From DSOI01 sp041394885 (GTDB taxonomy: Bacteria > Acidobacteriota > Terriglobia > Bryobacterales > Bryobacteraceae), in assembly GCA_041394885.1 (NCBI GenBank), contig JAWKHI010000005.1, forward strand, positions 124,001-188,000: a stretch of DNA of 64,000 nucleotides. The letters are read 5' to 3'. Below are positions 11,761 to 21,460 of the stretch, piece after piece. The translations under genes and the position numbers were made by a program. Under the pieces are notes generated by a model. It was not told the DNA's origin, did not search any database, and saw only the letters and a list, made by a program, of their open reading frames with translations. Position 1 is the first letter of the stretch, and each line of letters begins with the position of its first letter.

Positions 11761-11839
11761 GATGCTCGAGGCTAACCTCCGGACCGCGGAGGTCGGGGGC
11801 GGGCCAACGGGATCACGATGATACAATTACTCTTCTTAT

Positions 11840-12856
11840 ATGCGTATTGCCGTGGCCGGATTGGGTTTTATGGGGTCGACGCATCTCACCGCGCTTCGCA
11901 ACGTGGAAGGGGCGGAACTGACGGCCGTGGTGAGCGAAGATCCCGACAAGCTCTCCGGCGATCTCACCAAAGTCAGCGGAAACCTCGGGCGTAAGAGTGA
12001 AAGGCTCGATTTTTCCGCCGTCCGCAAATATCGCCGGCTGGAGGAAGCGCTCGCGGACCCGATGGTGGAAGCCGTCGACCTTTGCCTGCCTACCTACCTG
12101 CATGAGGCTGCGGCCATCGCCGCCCTGGAAGCCGGCAAGCATGTGTTGGTGGAAAAGCCCATGGCTCTCGATGGGGCCGCTTGTGACCGTATGCTCGCCG
12201 CCGCCGCGCGGTCCGGCAAGATCCTCATGTGCGCGCAGGTGCTCCGGTTCTGGTCTGACTTTCAACCGCTCATCGAGACCGTCAAGAATGGCCGCCTCGG
12301 GCCTGTCCGGTCTGCGCTGTTCCGCCGCCGGTGCGCCGCGCCGCAATGGGGCAAGTGGCTCCAGGATCCGGAAAAGGGTGGTGGGGGCGTGTTCGATCTG
12401 CTGATTCACGACGTCGACATGTGCGTCCACTTGTTCGGTGTCCCGGAGGCTGTCTCCGCCACCGGCTACGAAGATTTGAGCGAAGGTCTCGACGTCATCA
12501 CCGCGCAGTTGCACTACCCTGGCATCGGATCGGTGGTCGTCACCGGCGGCTGGCATCACCCCGCCGCGTATCCGTTCTCGATGGAATACACCGTCAACCT
12601 CGATGGCGGCACCTACGAATTTTCCAGCATGGATCGGCCCGTCGCTCTTTACACCGACGGTGGCACCAGGAAGAATGTCGTCAAGCCGGACGTGGATGGA
12701 TTTCAGGCCGAGATCGAATACTTCGCGAAATGCGCTTCGGCTGGCATCCAGCCCGCCAGGTGCGATCCCAATGAGTCCGCGGCTGCGGTAAAGTTGACTC
12801 GCCTGATGGTGGAGGCCAGAACGCGGAACGGAGAAAAGATGCCATGTCAGATCTGA
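11840..12856 (+). CDS. Gfo/Idh/MocA family NAD(P)-dependent oxidoreductase
   Basis: A 338-residue protein with the Rossmann fingerprint MRIAVAGLGFMGSTH at the very N-terminus, the family motif HVLVEKPMAL (EKP, with the Lys that contacts cofactor and substrate) at about residue 105, and the C-terminal domain with GGGVFDLLIHDVDMCVHLFG, whose Asp-His pair is the usual catalytic site. Such enzymes oxidise or epimerise sugars such as inositol or glucose derivatives. The next gene, a sugar isomerase/epimerase, overlaps its last 13 bases, so the two likely act on the same sugar. A TACAAT hexamer lies 12 nt before the ATG. No signal peptide, so cytosolic. Confidence 0.92.
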   Translation: MRIAVAGLGFMGSTHLTALRNVEGAELTAVVSEDPDKLSGDLTKVSGNLGRKSERLDFSAVRKYRRLEEALADPMVEAVDLCLPTYLHEAAAIAALEAGKHVLVEKPMALDGAACDRMLAAAARSGKILMCAQVLRFWSDFQPLIETVKNGRLGPVRSALFRRRCAAPQWGKWLQDPEKGGGGVFDLLIHDVDMCVHLFGVPEAVSATGYEDLSEGLDVITAQLHYPGIGSVVVTGGWHHPAAYPFSMEYTVNLDGGTYEFSSMDRPVALYTDGGTRKNVVKPDVDGFQAEIEYFAKCASAGIQPARCDPNESAAAVKLTRLMVEARTRNGEKMPCQI

Positions 12857-13690
12857 GGCCGCTCGAGCCTGGAGTGATGTTCTGGGCCGGACGCGATCCG
12901 CGCGAGACCGTAAACGAGGTCGCCGGCCTCGGCGTCCGCTGCGGTCAATTGCTGATCCCAGGGCACGTGCCGGCGGACCTGCGCGCCGCCGCTGAATGGA
13001 AGGGCGCCTTGGATGCCCGCGAGTTCCGGCTGGTCACTTTGTTCGCCGCCTACAATGGCGAGGACTACACCGATGCCGCCTCCATCCAGGCAACCGTGGG
13101 CTGGATTCCAAAGTCCACCCGCGCCGAGCGGCTTCGCCGCACCTTCGAGCTCAGCGATTTCGGATGCGTGCTCGGCGCCCCCTCCATCGGCCTCCACGTG
13201 GGATTCGTCCCCGAGGATCGCACCGATCCCGATTATGCCGCCGTGCGCGAGGTGACGCGTCTGGTCTGTGACTACGTCAAAGTTCAAAAACGGGCAGACA
13301 TTTGCTTCTCGAAACCGCCAGGAGCCGCCTGGCGTGTTACTCAGGAGTTCTTTCGCGACGCCGATCATGAGAACTGCGACCACCTCGACCCCGCCAACAT
13401 GACCATGTACGGCACGGGTGACCCTACGTGATGGCGCTTGCCGTCCTCGCTCCGCATCGTGTGGTCTCCGTACACGCTGGGCGACGGCACTTGGCCCAAG
13501 CCTGGCGATCCGCGCGGGCTGGGCGGCGAAGAACCTCGGCAAAGGCGATGTCGGAATCGAACGCTTTGTGGCCAACTCCGCGAAGTTGGATACCGTGGCC
13601 CGCTGAATGTCGAACGTGAGATTCGATCACGCTCAACAGTTGATCGACATTCGCGCGGCCGTCGAACTCTTGAACCGGCTCACAGCCTGA
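12844..13690 (+). pseudogene. Sugar phosphate isomerase/epimerase (AP-endonuclease-2-like TIM barrel), several frameshifts near the 3' end
   Basis: The first 195 codons are clean and show the xylose-isomerase-like TIM barrel, ending CDHLDPANMTMYGTGDP. After 13,425 the protein can be followed only by switching frames about five times: ALAVLAPH, VVSVHA, GDGTWPKPGDPRGLGGEEP, LGKGDVGIERFVA, LREVGYRGPLNVEREI, DHAQQLIDIRAAVELLNRLT then stop. In the intact family the VSVHAKD and EREI segments hold metal-binding residues. The residues are all still there, so the break is recent or technical. Its start overlaps the Gfo/Idh stop by 13 bases, suggesting one sugar-conversion operon. Confidence 0.75.
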
Positions 13691-13695
13691 AACGC

Positions 13696-14307
13696 ATGGG
13701 ACTCGAAGCACGCTGCCGCGCACACTACGGAAAAAAAGTCTCCGAAGGGAAGGCGACTCTCGAATCGGACGTGCTTGCCTTCCGGGGCGATTTCCGCGTG
13801 TCCATCTCATTTGCCGACATGAAGAAGGTGGAGGCCAAGGGCGCCGACCTTCACGTCGAGACTACGGCTGGTTTGCTGGTGCTCGAGATCGGCCCCGCCG
13901 CGCCGCAGTGGGAACACAAGATCGTCCACGCCCCGAACCGGATCGAAAAGCTGGGTGTGAAGGAAGGTATCCGCGTGACCGTGTATGGCGCCTTCGACGA
14001 TGCCTTTCTGAGCGAACTCCGTGCCGCCGGGGCGGACCTGGAGGCCCAGCCAAGGAAAGATTCCGATATCGTCCTTGTTTCGGCCGACAACGTCGGACAC
14101 CTGGCCAGCGTATCCCGTGCCTCCCAGGACGTTGCCGGGCGCGGCGCTTTGTGGATCGTCTACCCCAAGGGCCAGCGGGCCATTACGCAAAGCGACGTCA
14201 TGGCGTCGGGCAAGGGCGCCGGGATGGTGGATGTGAAGGTCGCCAGTTTTTCTCCCACCCACACGGCGCTCAAGTTCGTGGTGCCGGTGCATCGCCGGAC
14301 CAAATAG
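13696..14307 (+). CDS. DUF3052-like protein
   Basis: A 203-residue protein with a clean frame inside an otherwise indel-rich stretch. The second half resembles DUF3052: LGVKEGIRVTVYGAFDDAFL, then SDIVLVSADNVGHL, and GRGALWIVYPKGQRAITQSD, followed by MVDVKVASFSPTHTALKFV. The first 70 residues form a separate small beta-rich domain (LESDVLAFRGDFRVSISFAD). Function is unknown. No signal peptide or membrane segment. The ATG follows the stop of the broken isomerase by five bases, so it may be the last gene of that operon. Confidence 0.75.
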   Translation: MGLEARCRAHYGKKVSEGKATLESDVLAFRGDFRVSISFADMKKVEAKGADLHVETTAGLLVLEIGPAAPQWEHKIVHAPNRIEKLGVKEGIRVTVYGAFDDAFLSELRAAGADLEAQPRKDSDIVLVSADNVGHLASVSRASQDVAGRGALWIVYPKGQRAITQSDVMASGKGAGMVDVKVASFSPTHTALKFVVPVHRRTK

Positions 14308-14313
14308 CCGCTC

Positions 14314-15633
14314 CTATTTGCGACGGATGCCGCTTGGAATCTTGCGCGGGTCCCGGACCGGGTATTGCAGGCTCCAGACCTTTGGGCACATCTTTCTGAT
14401 ACGCGTCGATCAACTCCCGAAGTCTGGCTACCACCGATGCGCCTGGGCCACGTTGCTGGACTCGCGGCGTCCGCGTTCACGTCGTACAACTCCGGTTGCT
14501 CCAGAGTCTTCTCACGCGAAGCCACATGAAGCTTCCACTTGCCGTCGCGGATAGTGGTCACGCGATCCAGGTACACCCAGAAAAACGGTTCGCGACGCGC
14601 AAACTCGCCCTGCCCGGTGAGCACATGCGTGATGTCCTGCCCGTCGTAGACGCGATCGTCCGGCATCCGCGTTCCGGCCGCGCGGGCGAGCGTCGGAAAA
14701 ATGTCGCAGGCGATCGCCGGCTCGTCCGCCACACGGCCCTCGGGAATCCTGCCCGGCCATGCCGCGATCATCGGCACCCGCACGCCGCTCGTAGGCGTCG
14801 CGGATGCGTCCGCGCAGCCGCCCGTCTGGCCGCCAGGCGCCATCGGGCCGTTGTCGCTCGAGAAGAATACCAGAGTGTTGTCGCGCACACCGGCATCGTC
14901 GAGGGCTCGCAGCAGCAGGCCGGTTTGTTGGTCCATGTGCTCGATCGCGTCGTCATAGAGGGCCCGGCCCGGCGTTCGGGCATGGGGCGGCAGGTTCAGC
15001 GGCGGATGCGGAATGGTGTGCGAGAAATAAAGGAAAAATGGCTCTGCGCGATTGCCTTTGGATGTGCGGCGCACGAATTCGATCGCCTCTTCGGTGTAAC
15101 GCTCTGTGACGGTTTCCACTTTGGATCCCGCCAGGTCATCCACGATTCGATTGTCGCGATACAGGTGCGCCGGCGGCCATGTCCATGGAGTAGGGAATTC
15201 CGAGGTAGTGTTCAAGCCATGGTCCAACGGCAGGTAGGGCGACTTGTCTCCCAGATGCCATTTGCCGATGGCCTGTGTGCGGTAGCCGGCCTGGCGCAGA
15301 AGGGTCCCGGAGCGTGATCTCATCGGGCGGCAGGCCGGACGGGCTGTCGGGACGCAGCACTGTCCACGATGCCTGCGCGAAATGGCTGGCGTCCTGTAAG
15401 GGCAGCCCCGCCCGCGACGGGCTGCAGACAGTATGTGCAACGTAGAACTGCGTGAACCGGACGCCGCGGCGGGCAAGCGAATCGATGGCCGGTGTCCGCA
15501 ACCGGCGGGATCTCGTAGCACGACAGATCCTGATAGGCGAGATTGTCCGCCCAGATCCACGATATTGGGCGGCCGAGCTCAGCCTGCGAAGCGGCCACCG
15601 GCAGCAGAGAGAAGGCTCTTCGCGCTTCATCAT
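14314..15633 (-). pseudogene. Arylsulfatase-type sulfatase, multiple frameshifts
   Basis: The protein can be assembled across frames: ISWIWADNLAYQDLSCY, TPAIDSLARRGVRFTQFYVA, HTVCSPSRAGL, LTGRQPFRAGIVD, LLRQAGYRTQAIGKWHLGD, EHYLGIPYSMDM, a long clean run with FFLYFSHTIPHPPLN and VFFSSDNGP, and a C-terminus DPRKIPSGIRRK ending at 14314. CSPSR is the sulfatase signature whose Cys becomes formylglycine. VHTP-like metal residues and the DNG site are present. At least eight frame switches occur, most between 15,180 and 15,600. It would desulfate a sugar or glycan in the periplasm. It follows a broken esterase on the same strand. Confidence 0.75.
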
Positions 15634-15650
15634 GGCGCAAGTCCCGGACT

Positions 15651-16502
15651 TCACGGGGCCTGTTCGATGACTGTCCCACCGGGCCCGAATAAGGTCCGAT
15701 GGGGCCCGTATGCGCCAGCTTCTCGTTTAGCCAGGCCACCATCTCCGCCTCCCAATTGCGACGTCCGGAATCGTGTGCCAGAGTGATCGCGGGCGGCAGG
15801 CTGCCCTTCCGATCACGATGAGGTCACTCGCGTCTTACTTCCTGCATGCGATTTGAAAATGAGGGATTGGGACAGGGGAACGCCGATTGGTCGGCGTCGC
15901 CGTGGATGAACAGAAACGGCGGAGCGTCCAGGCGGATGTGCATCGCGGGCGAAGTGTCCGCCAACGCCGCCGCCGCGCCCTTGGCTTCGATACTGGCTCC
16001 AGAAACGCCAGCACGCTTTCCGAAAGTGTTGCCGCTTCCCGGAAGTCACTGGGCCACCCAGCGTCAATACTACTGCCTGTACTGCCGCGCTCGTCCGGTC
16101 CACCGGATCTCGGCTCTTGAGCGGATGCCCGTCGAGGATTCCCGCCATGTTGCTCAGGTAGCCGCCGGCCGCTTCCGTCAACGCAATCCGCTTCGATCCA
16201 CACTCCACCGCGTTGTAGGACGAACCGGATCGCGCGTTGCACGTCTTCCACCGCCGCCGGGTACGGATTGCGTGGCGCCAGACGGTAGTTGATCGCAAAT
16301 ACCGGGCCGCCGGCGCTGGGAAACCGGGCGGGCGGTCATGCCGAAATGCCTCGGACGGGAATCCGCCGCCGGAATGCGGGGACGATGGCGGATAGTTCGA
16401 ACGCCTGGCGGCCAGTTTGTTGGAAGCCTGTCGCCTGCCTCGCCGTACACGATTCTGTGGCCTGGTCATTTCAGCCGCGGCCGCCAGCGCTGCTATCGCC
16501 AC
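15651..16502 (-). pseudogene. Alpha/beta hydrolase (esterase/lipase-like), multiple frameshifts
   Basis: Reading across frames gives AEMTRPQNRVYGEAGDRL at the N-terminus (after a signal-like stretch from a GTG at 16502), EDVQRAIRFV, RIALTEAAGGYLSNMAGILD, DPVDRTSAAVQAVVL, SDFREAATLSESVLAFLEP, FLFIHGDADQSAFP, and a C-terminus RRNWEAEMVAWLNEKL. This matches secreted BD-FAE-like or fold-3 hydrolases. The usual nucleophile elbow GGSAGG appears here as TEAAGGY or similar, so the Ser is missing or hidden by an indel. The gene lies just upstream of the sulfatase on the same strand, consistent with a glycan-degrading pair. Confidence 0.6.
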
Positions 16503-16520
16503 GGCCTACCGCGCGATCAT

Positions 16521-17159
16521 CTAACGGTAAGTGGCTGCCTTCTGCCTGCCCGGCAGGATAGCCCGGTGCTTCCATCACTTCCCGCATCTGCAGGCGGATG
16601 TGGCGTCACGCTATATGGCCCGCAATCAGCAGTAGCCACGATAGGCGTCAATGGCGCCGAATAGTGATGCTTGGAAAGCCTGCGCGCAAATCCACCTATG
16701 GTCTCTGGCGTATTCGATCGTGCGATCCCGCCATTGCTTGAACTCGGCGATCAGGGCTTCGCGCGTCTTCCAGCGCAACGATGGCTTCAGCGGCTCTGGG
16801 GCTTGGGCCTTTGGCTGCGGTCGGTGAAGCTTCTGCGCGATGGCCTCGTCTTCACTTCGCCTGGCGCTGGCGGCGGCTGTCGGCGACCTTCGTGGTCAAC
16901 TTGAAAATCTCTCCAGTCCTCACTCGAGCGCGATGTGCTCGGCGATCTCGGCGATGGACCATCGTTCCGGCGTTGGCCGGAATCTCCACCGCTCGTCGGC
17001 AGGCTTGACGTCACGATGTCGAGAAACTGTTTGCGCGTGGCGTGAAGGTGGCGCTCATCGCCCGGTCCCGCTCACCCTGCGAGGATCCGCCATCGCGGCG
17101 GGTGGCGCGATGGCCGCCAGTGCCCCAGCCAGTAGCGGAATTGTCAGTAGTCGTCGCAT
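16521..17159 (-). pseudogene. DinB-family protein (secreted), multiple frameshifts
   Basis: The ATG at 17159 has a GGGAG site six bases upstream and starts a signal peptide (MRRLLTIPLLAGALAAIAPP). Across frames the sequence reads ERDRAMS, HLHATRKQFLDIV, KPADERWRFRPTPERWSIAE, IAEHIALE, TREALIAEFKQWRDRTIEYA, LIAGHIARH and REVMEAPGYP, stopping at 16521. This is the four-helix DinB/DUF664 pattern with the metal-binding His of AEHI and of GHIARH. DinB-like proteins may be metal-dependent thiol transferases; the role of the secreted kind is unknown. At least four indels interrupt it. Confidence 0.65.
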
Positions 17160-17321
17160 GAATATCTCCCGTTGTGCAGCCGGCCATCAGGCAAACACCT
17201 CGTGAGAGTATGCCGCTAAGGTCTTGAATCAGGCTGTTTCCTCTAAATGTTACCCGATCTGTCGACGATAGAAGTACAGTCGCCGCCGTAGGGCATGATT
17301 CGACGGCGATACTTCAATACC

Positions 17322-18544
17322 ATGGCTTCGCAGACTAGCATTCCGGCCTCTTCTGGTAACGCCCCGGCGCAACTCGGTTTGGGCGTTGGCAACGTAGATC
17401 CGGCGTCAGCCGCCGGCTCACTGGGAGAAACGATCAGCAACGCCCCCGTGAACCAACTGCCCGGCCTTGTGGAAGGGTTCCTCGACGCCTCGGCGGGGGG
17501 ATGGGAGAGCCACACAGAGCGCCAACCCTCGGTGCTGATTCTGGACGATCTCGACATCAACCGCGCCTGCTGCGGCGATGCTGAAGATCGCCCTCTACAA
17601 GGTCCGAAGCCAAACGCGCCTCGGGAAGCCCTGCAGATCCTTTGAGCGCGAGACCGTCGACTTGCTCATCCCGACCTCATGATGCCCGAGATGAGCTGGG
17701 CTCGAGTTCTGTCAACGAATCAAAGCCAATCGCAAGACGCAACTGGTCCCCATCCTGATGCTCACCAGCGTCCAGGGAATCGAGAACGAAATCGCCGATC
17801 TCGTCCGGGGCCGATGAGTTCTCACTCAAGCCGCTCCACCCCGAGGTGGTACGCACCCGGATCCGTGCGATGCTCCGGAACAAAGCCGCGGTGGATTCGT
17901 TTCGTGAAGCCGAAACCATTTTGTTCGCGCTCGCGCGCGGTGGAAAAGCGGGACAAATACACCGGTGACCATCGCGACCGTCTGGCCCGCCGCGTCACCT
18001 GGGCACTGCTCTCGGGTTGCCGCGTCCTCAACTGATCGCGCTGCACCGCGGTGGGTACATGCACGACATCGGCAGCGTGCGTGCCGGACGGCCATCCTGT
18101 TCAAGAAGGGGCCGCTCACCGAGGAAGAGTGGTCATCATGCGCGCCCACACCCACCGCGCAGCAAGAGATCTGCAAGCCGATGAAGACCCTTGCTCCGGT
18201 CTGTCCATCATCCGCAATCACCATGAGCGCTGGGACGGCAGTGGATATCCTGACGGGATGAAGGGGAGGAGATTCCGCTCATGGCCCGAATCCCTCCAGA
18301 TCGCCGATATCTACGACGTGCTCACCACCGCGCGGCCCGCTGCCGGCGCTCACTCAGGAAGAAGCCCTGCAGATCATGGACGACGAGGTCCGGCGCGGCT
18401 TAGTGATCCGGAACTGGTTCCTCCTTTCACGCAATGCATTCAGAAGAGCCAGGTTGAGGAAGTGGCGCGTGGAAGCGCAAGTTCAACCAGTCGCTCGACA
18501 ACATGCGCCGCGAAGTCGGCAGAAGCCCCGTCCCCGCCTCGTAA
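17322..18544 (+). pseudogene. Response regulator with HD-GYP output domain, multiple frameshifts
   Basis: Across frames: PSVLILDDLDINRA opens a receiver domain, MMPEM marks the phospho-acceptor neighbourhood, LVPILMLTSVQGIENEI and DEFLLKP-like residues follow. The output domain reads EKRDKYTGDH, GYMHDIGSV, KKGPLTEEEW, IIRNHHERWDGSGYPDG, ADIYDVLTTARP and EEALQIMDDEV. The HD pair and the HHERWDGSGYPDG segment are the HD-GYP signature, a cyclic-di-GMP phosphodiesterase. About 65 residues of low-complexity sequence precede the receiver domain in frame with the ATG at 17322. More than six frame switches. It would lower c-di-GMP in response to an unknown kinase. Confidence 0.72.
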
Positions 18545-18586
18545 GGCTCCGGCGCGATCGCAAGAGCTGCTATCGTAAGAGCCACG

Positions 18587-20597
18587 ATGCGCCGTCGCGA
18601 CCTTTTGCCAACTCTCCTGGCCGCCTGCTCTCTGCGCGCCCAGCCAACGGAACGCATCCAGTACCCCGATTACACACGCGCCCCGCCGACTACCTGCGTG
18701 GGCCTTGGCCCCTCGATGCCTACCCGCCGCGCAGCGAGGCGCTTCCTTCTGACCACGCCGGCCGCGATCGCGGAGCGGCAGCGCTGGGTCACCGGGACTT
18801 TCGGCAATCTGTCGGCGGCCAGCCTGCCGACCCACGAACCCCGCGTCACCGGCCGGTTCGGCGCGAACGCTACCGCGTCGAGAACGTGGTCTACGAGTCC
18901 AGGCCTCGGTCTTCATCCCCGCCAATCTCTATAAGCAAACTTCCAAAATCCGGTCGCCCGCCCTATCCGGCCGTTCTGTTTCAGATGGGCCACTCGCTCA
19001 ACGGCAAGCGTCACCGCTGTATCAGTACTCGCTGCCAGGGTCTCGCGCAACTGGGCTTTCTCGTGCTGGCGTTCGATCCCATGGGCCAGGGCGAACGGAC
19101 CTACTATCTCCAAGTCCGCAGCGAACCACCCGGCTCGCCTCCGCCGACGATGAACATCTCCTTCCCGGCAAACAGTTGATTCTCACCGGCGATACCAGCA
19201 CACGGCTCCAGACCTGGGATGCGGTCCGTAGCCTCGACTACCTCGCCGCCCATCCTCTGGCCGACCCCGCCCGCCTCGCCTCAACCGGCAACTCCGGCGG
19301 AGGCACTCTCACCATGCTCCTGGCGGCGGTGGATTCGCGGCTGGCCTGCGCGGCGCCCGTTTGCCCGAATACGGAAAATCTCGCCTGCGAAAACTACAAT
19401 CCGCCCGGCTCCACCGACGATGCCGAGCAGGACTTTCTCGCCTCGGGGCCGCTCGGGTTCGATCGTTGGGACACTCTGTATCCGCTCGCGCCGAAGCCGC
19501 TGCTCATCCTCGTCAGCGGCAAGGATTCCTTCGGCACCTATTCGCCGCGGTATCTCGAAAGCGGCCGGGAAGAATTCTCGAGGCTCGCGCGCGTCTACGA
19601 AATCCTGGGCCGCCGCGATCATTTGGCTTGGGGCGAATCCCCGCTGCCCCACGGGCTCTCCTACGACATGCGCATGGCCGTGTACCAATGGTTCCGCCGC
19701 CACTTGCAGTCGATCGAAGAACCGTTGGCCGCGGAACCGCCCGTGAAGGCCGAACCCGACGATGTGCTCTACGCCTCACCCACCGGAAACGTGGTCCGCG
19801 ATTTCGGCGGGCTGACACCGCGCGCCATCGCGCAGCGCAACGCCGCCGCGATTGCGACCCCGCCGGCGCCTGAGACCGCTGCCTTGACCGCCGCCTTGGG
19901 CATCGACGCTCCGGCGCGCCCTGGCCACCAGAACATCATCGGAGAGACGGTCTCCCGGGGTGTCCGGATTCGCGCCCTCGATATTCCCTCCGCCCGGGGT
20001 GTGTCGGTGCCGGCGTGGGAGTTTCTGCCGGGTGAGGGCGAGGCGCGCGGCACCATGCTGCTGGTCGAACCCGGCGGGCGCAATGCATCCTGGAACGAAG
20101 ACGGTCTGTGCCAGGAGTTGGCGCGGCAGGGCTCGCGGGTGATCGCCACCGACGTGCGCGGCGTGGGCGATCTGCGTCCGGAGTTTCCGCGCCAATCGCC
20201 CGGTCACGCCGCCTTCCATCAGCGCGAGGAAGCGTTCGCCTGGGCGTCGCTCATGCTCGGCAAGCCGCTCCTCGGCCAACGCGTGTCGGACCTGCTCGCC
20301 GTGCGCCGTGCCGCCGCGCCCGATGGAGCGATCCTGGCCGCGCGCGGCACGATGACCGTACCGGCGCTTTTTGCGGCGCTGCTCGATCCCTCCATCTCCG
20401 CTCTCGCCCTTTCCGCCGGGATCGATTCCTACCGGGAACTGCTCGCCAGCGACGAATTTCCCGCTCCTCTGGCCAACGTTCTGTTCGGCGTGCTGCGAGT
20501 GGCCGACCTCCCGCAACTGCGATCCGCCATCCAAGCGCGCGGTGTGTCTGTCCGGGAACTGGCCCGATGGGACGCCGAATCGCTCCTTCGCGTTTGA
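18587..20597 (+). pseudogene. Secreted alpha/beta hydrolase of acetyl-xylan-esterase type, frameshifted N-terminal third
   Basis: From 19,176 to the stop the frame is clean (about 470 residues). Before that the protein is recovered only by frame switching: MRRRDLLPTLLAACSLRAQP (signal), IQYPDYTRA, TPAAIAERQRWVTGTF, VENVVYESRP, PYPAVLFQMGHSLNGK, GLAQLGFLVLAFDPMGQGER. The catalytic part holds ARLASTGNSGGGTLTMLLAA, a G-N-S-G-G-G nucleophile elbow, and RRDHLAWGESPLPHG near the end of the first hydrolase domain. A second half (residues 350 on) looks like a duplicated, Ser-less hydrolase fold. Such proteins deacetylate or de-esterify plant polysaccharides. Whether it is functional depends on the N-terminal indels. 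Confidence 0.7.
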
Positions 20598-20630
20598 CTC
20601 TACAAAAAGGCTCCTGCCCCTTGCCCGCGA

Positions 20631-20636
20631 TAAACT
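20631..20636 (+). promoter_or_regulatory. Candidate -10 element (TAAACT) before an ATG at 20643
   Basis: TAAACT ends six bases before ATG 20643, which opens a 12-codon frame that runs into panB. It fits the TANNNT-plus-start pattern seen elsewhere in this window and suggests the real panB start may be at 20643, with a one-base slip near 20,677. Confidence 0.35.
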
Positions 20637-20677
20637 GAACCAATGTCTGGAAAATACGCCCCGTTGCGGACATCGCG

Positions 20678-21460
20678 GTGAACAAGCTCCGCATCACACA
20701 CCTCATCGAGAAGAAGCGGCAAGGCGAAAAGCTGACGATGCTCACCGCCTACGACGCCACGATGGCGCGGCTGATGGATCGCGCCGGTATCGACATGCTG
20801 CTGGTCGGAGACTCGCTCGGGATGGTCATCCTCGGTCACGACACCACCCTGCCGGTGACCATGGACGCCGCCGTACACCACACGCGAGCCGTCGCCAACG
20901 GCGCCCGTAGCGCCCTCGTTGTCGGGGACATGCCTTTCCTCAGTTATCAGGCAAGCATGGAGCAGGCCGTCACCAACGCCGGACGCCTCATGCGCGAAGG
21001 CGGCGCCGGCGCGGTTAAGGTGGAAGGCCGCGAGTTCGATGCCGTACGCCGGCTCACCTCGATCGGCATCCCCGTGATGGGCCATCTCGGCATGACGCCG
21101 CAGGCCGTGCATCAAATCGGCGGATTCCGCCGCGTCGCGAAAAAACCCGGGGAGGCCGAGCGCCTCGTCGAGGATGCCCAGGCCCTCGAGGCTGCGGGCG
21201 CATTTGCCGTGGTGCTCGAGATGATTCCATCCGAAGTGGCTCGTGCCGTTACCGCCGCCATTGCCATTCCCACCATCGGCATCGGCGCCGGCCCGCATTG
21301 CGACGGCCAGGTGCTCGTCAGCTACGATGCGTTCGGATTGTTCGACGAGTTCGTACCCTCGTTCGTCAAGCGCTATGCCGAACTCGGCCAGGCCATTACC
21401 GAGGCGACGGCGCGCTACGTCGACGAAGTCCGCAAAGGACAGTTTCCGGAGAATCGATGA
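20678..21460 (+). CDS. panB: 3-methyl-2-oxobutanoate hydroxymethyltransferase
   Basis: A 260-residue enzyme that transfers a hydroxymethyl group from methylene-tetrahydrofolate to alpha-ketoisovalerate, giving ketopantoate, the first step of pantothenate synthesis. Visible motifs: TMLTAYDATMARLMD, LLVGDSLGMVILGHDTTLPV (the Asp binds Mg), PVMGHLGMTPQ and VVLEMIPSEVA with the catalytic Glu, then TIGIGAGPHCDGQVLV. The GTG at 20678 is the first possible start in this frame. Upstream, ATG 20643 encodes MSGKYAPLRTSR in another frame, which resembles the N-terminus of related PanB proteins, so a single indel may hide the true start. The stop overlaps the panC start (ATGA). Confidence 0.95.
   Translation: MNKLRITHLIEKKRQGEKLTMLTAYDATMARLMDRAGIDMLLVGDSLGMVILGHDTTLPVTMDAAVHHTRAVANGARSALVVGDMPFLSYQASMEQAVTNAGRLMREGGAGAVKVEGREFDAVRRLTSIGIPVMGHLGMTPQAVHQIGGFRRVAKKPGEAERLVEDAQALEAAGAFAVVLEMIPSEVARAVTAAIAIPTIGIGAGPHCDGQVLVSYDAFGLFDEFVPSFVKRYAELGQAITEATARYVDEVRKGQFPENR

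Noticed and set aside
11822..11827. TACAAT before the Gfo/Idh gene as a leaderless -10 element
   Set aside because: The 12-base gap to the ATG is longer than for the other examples, so I did not count it among them.
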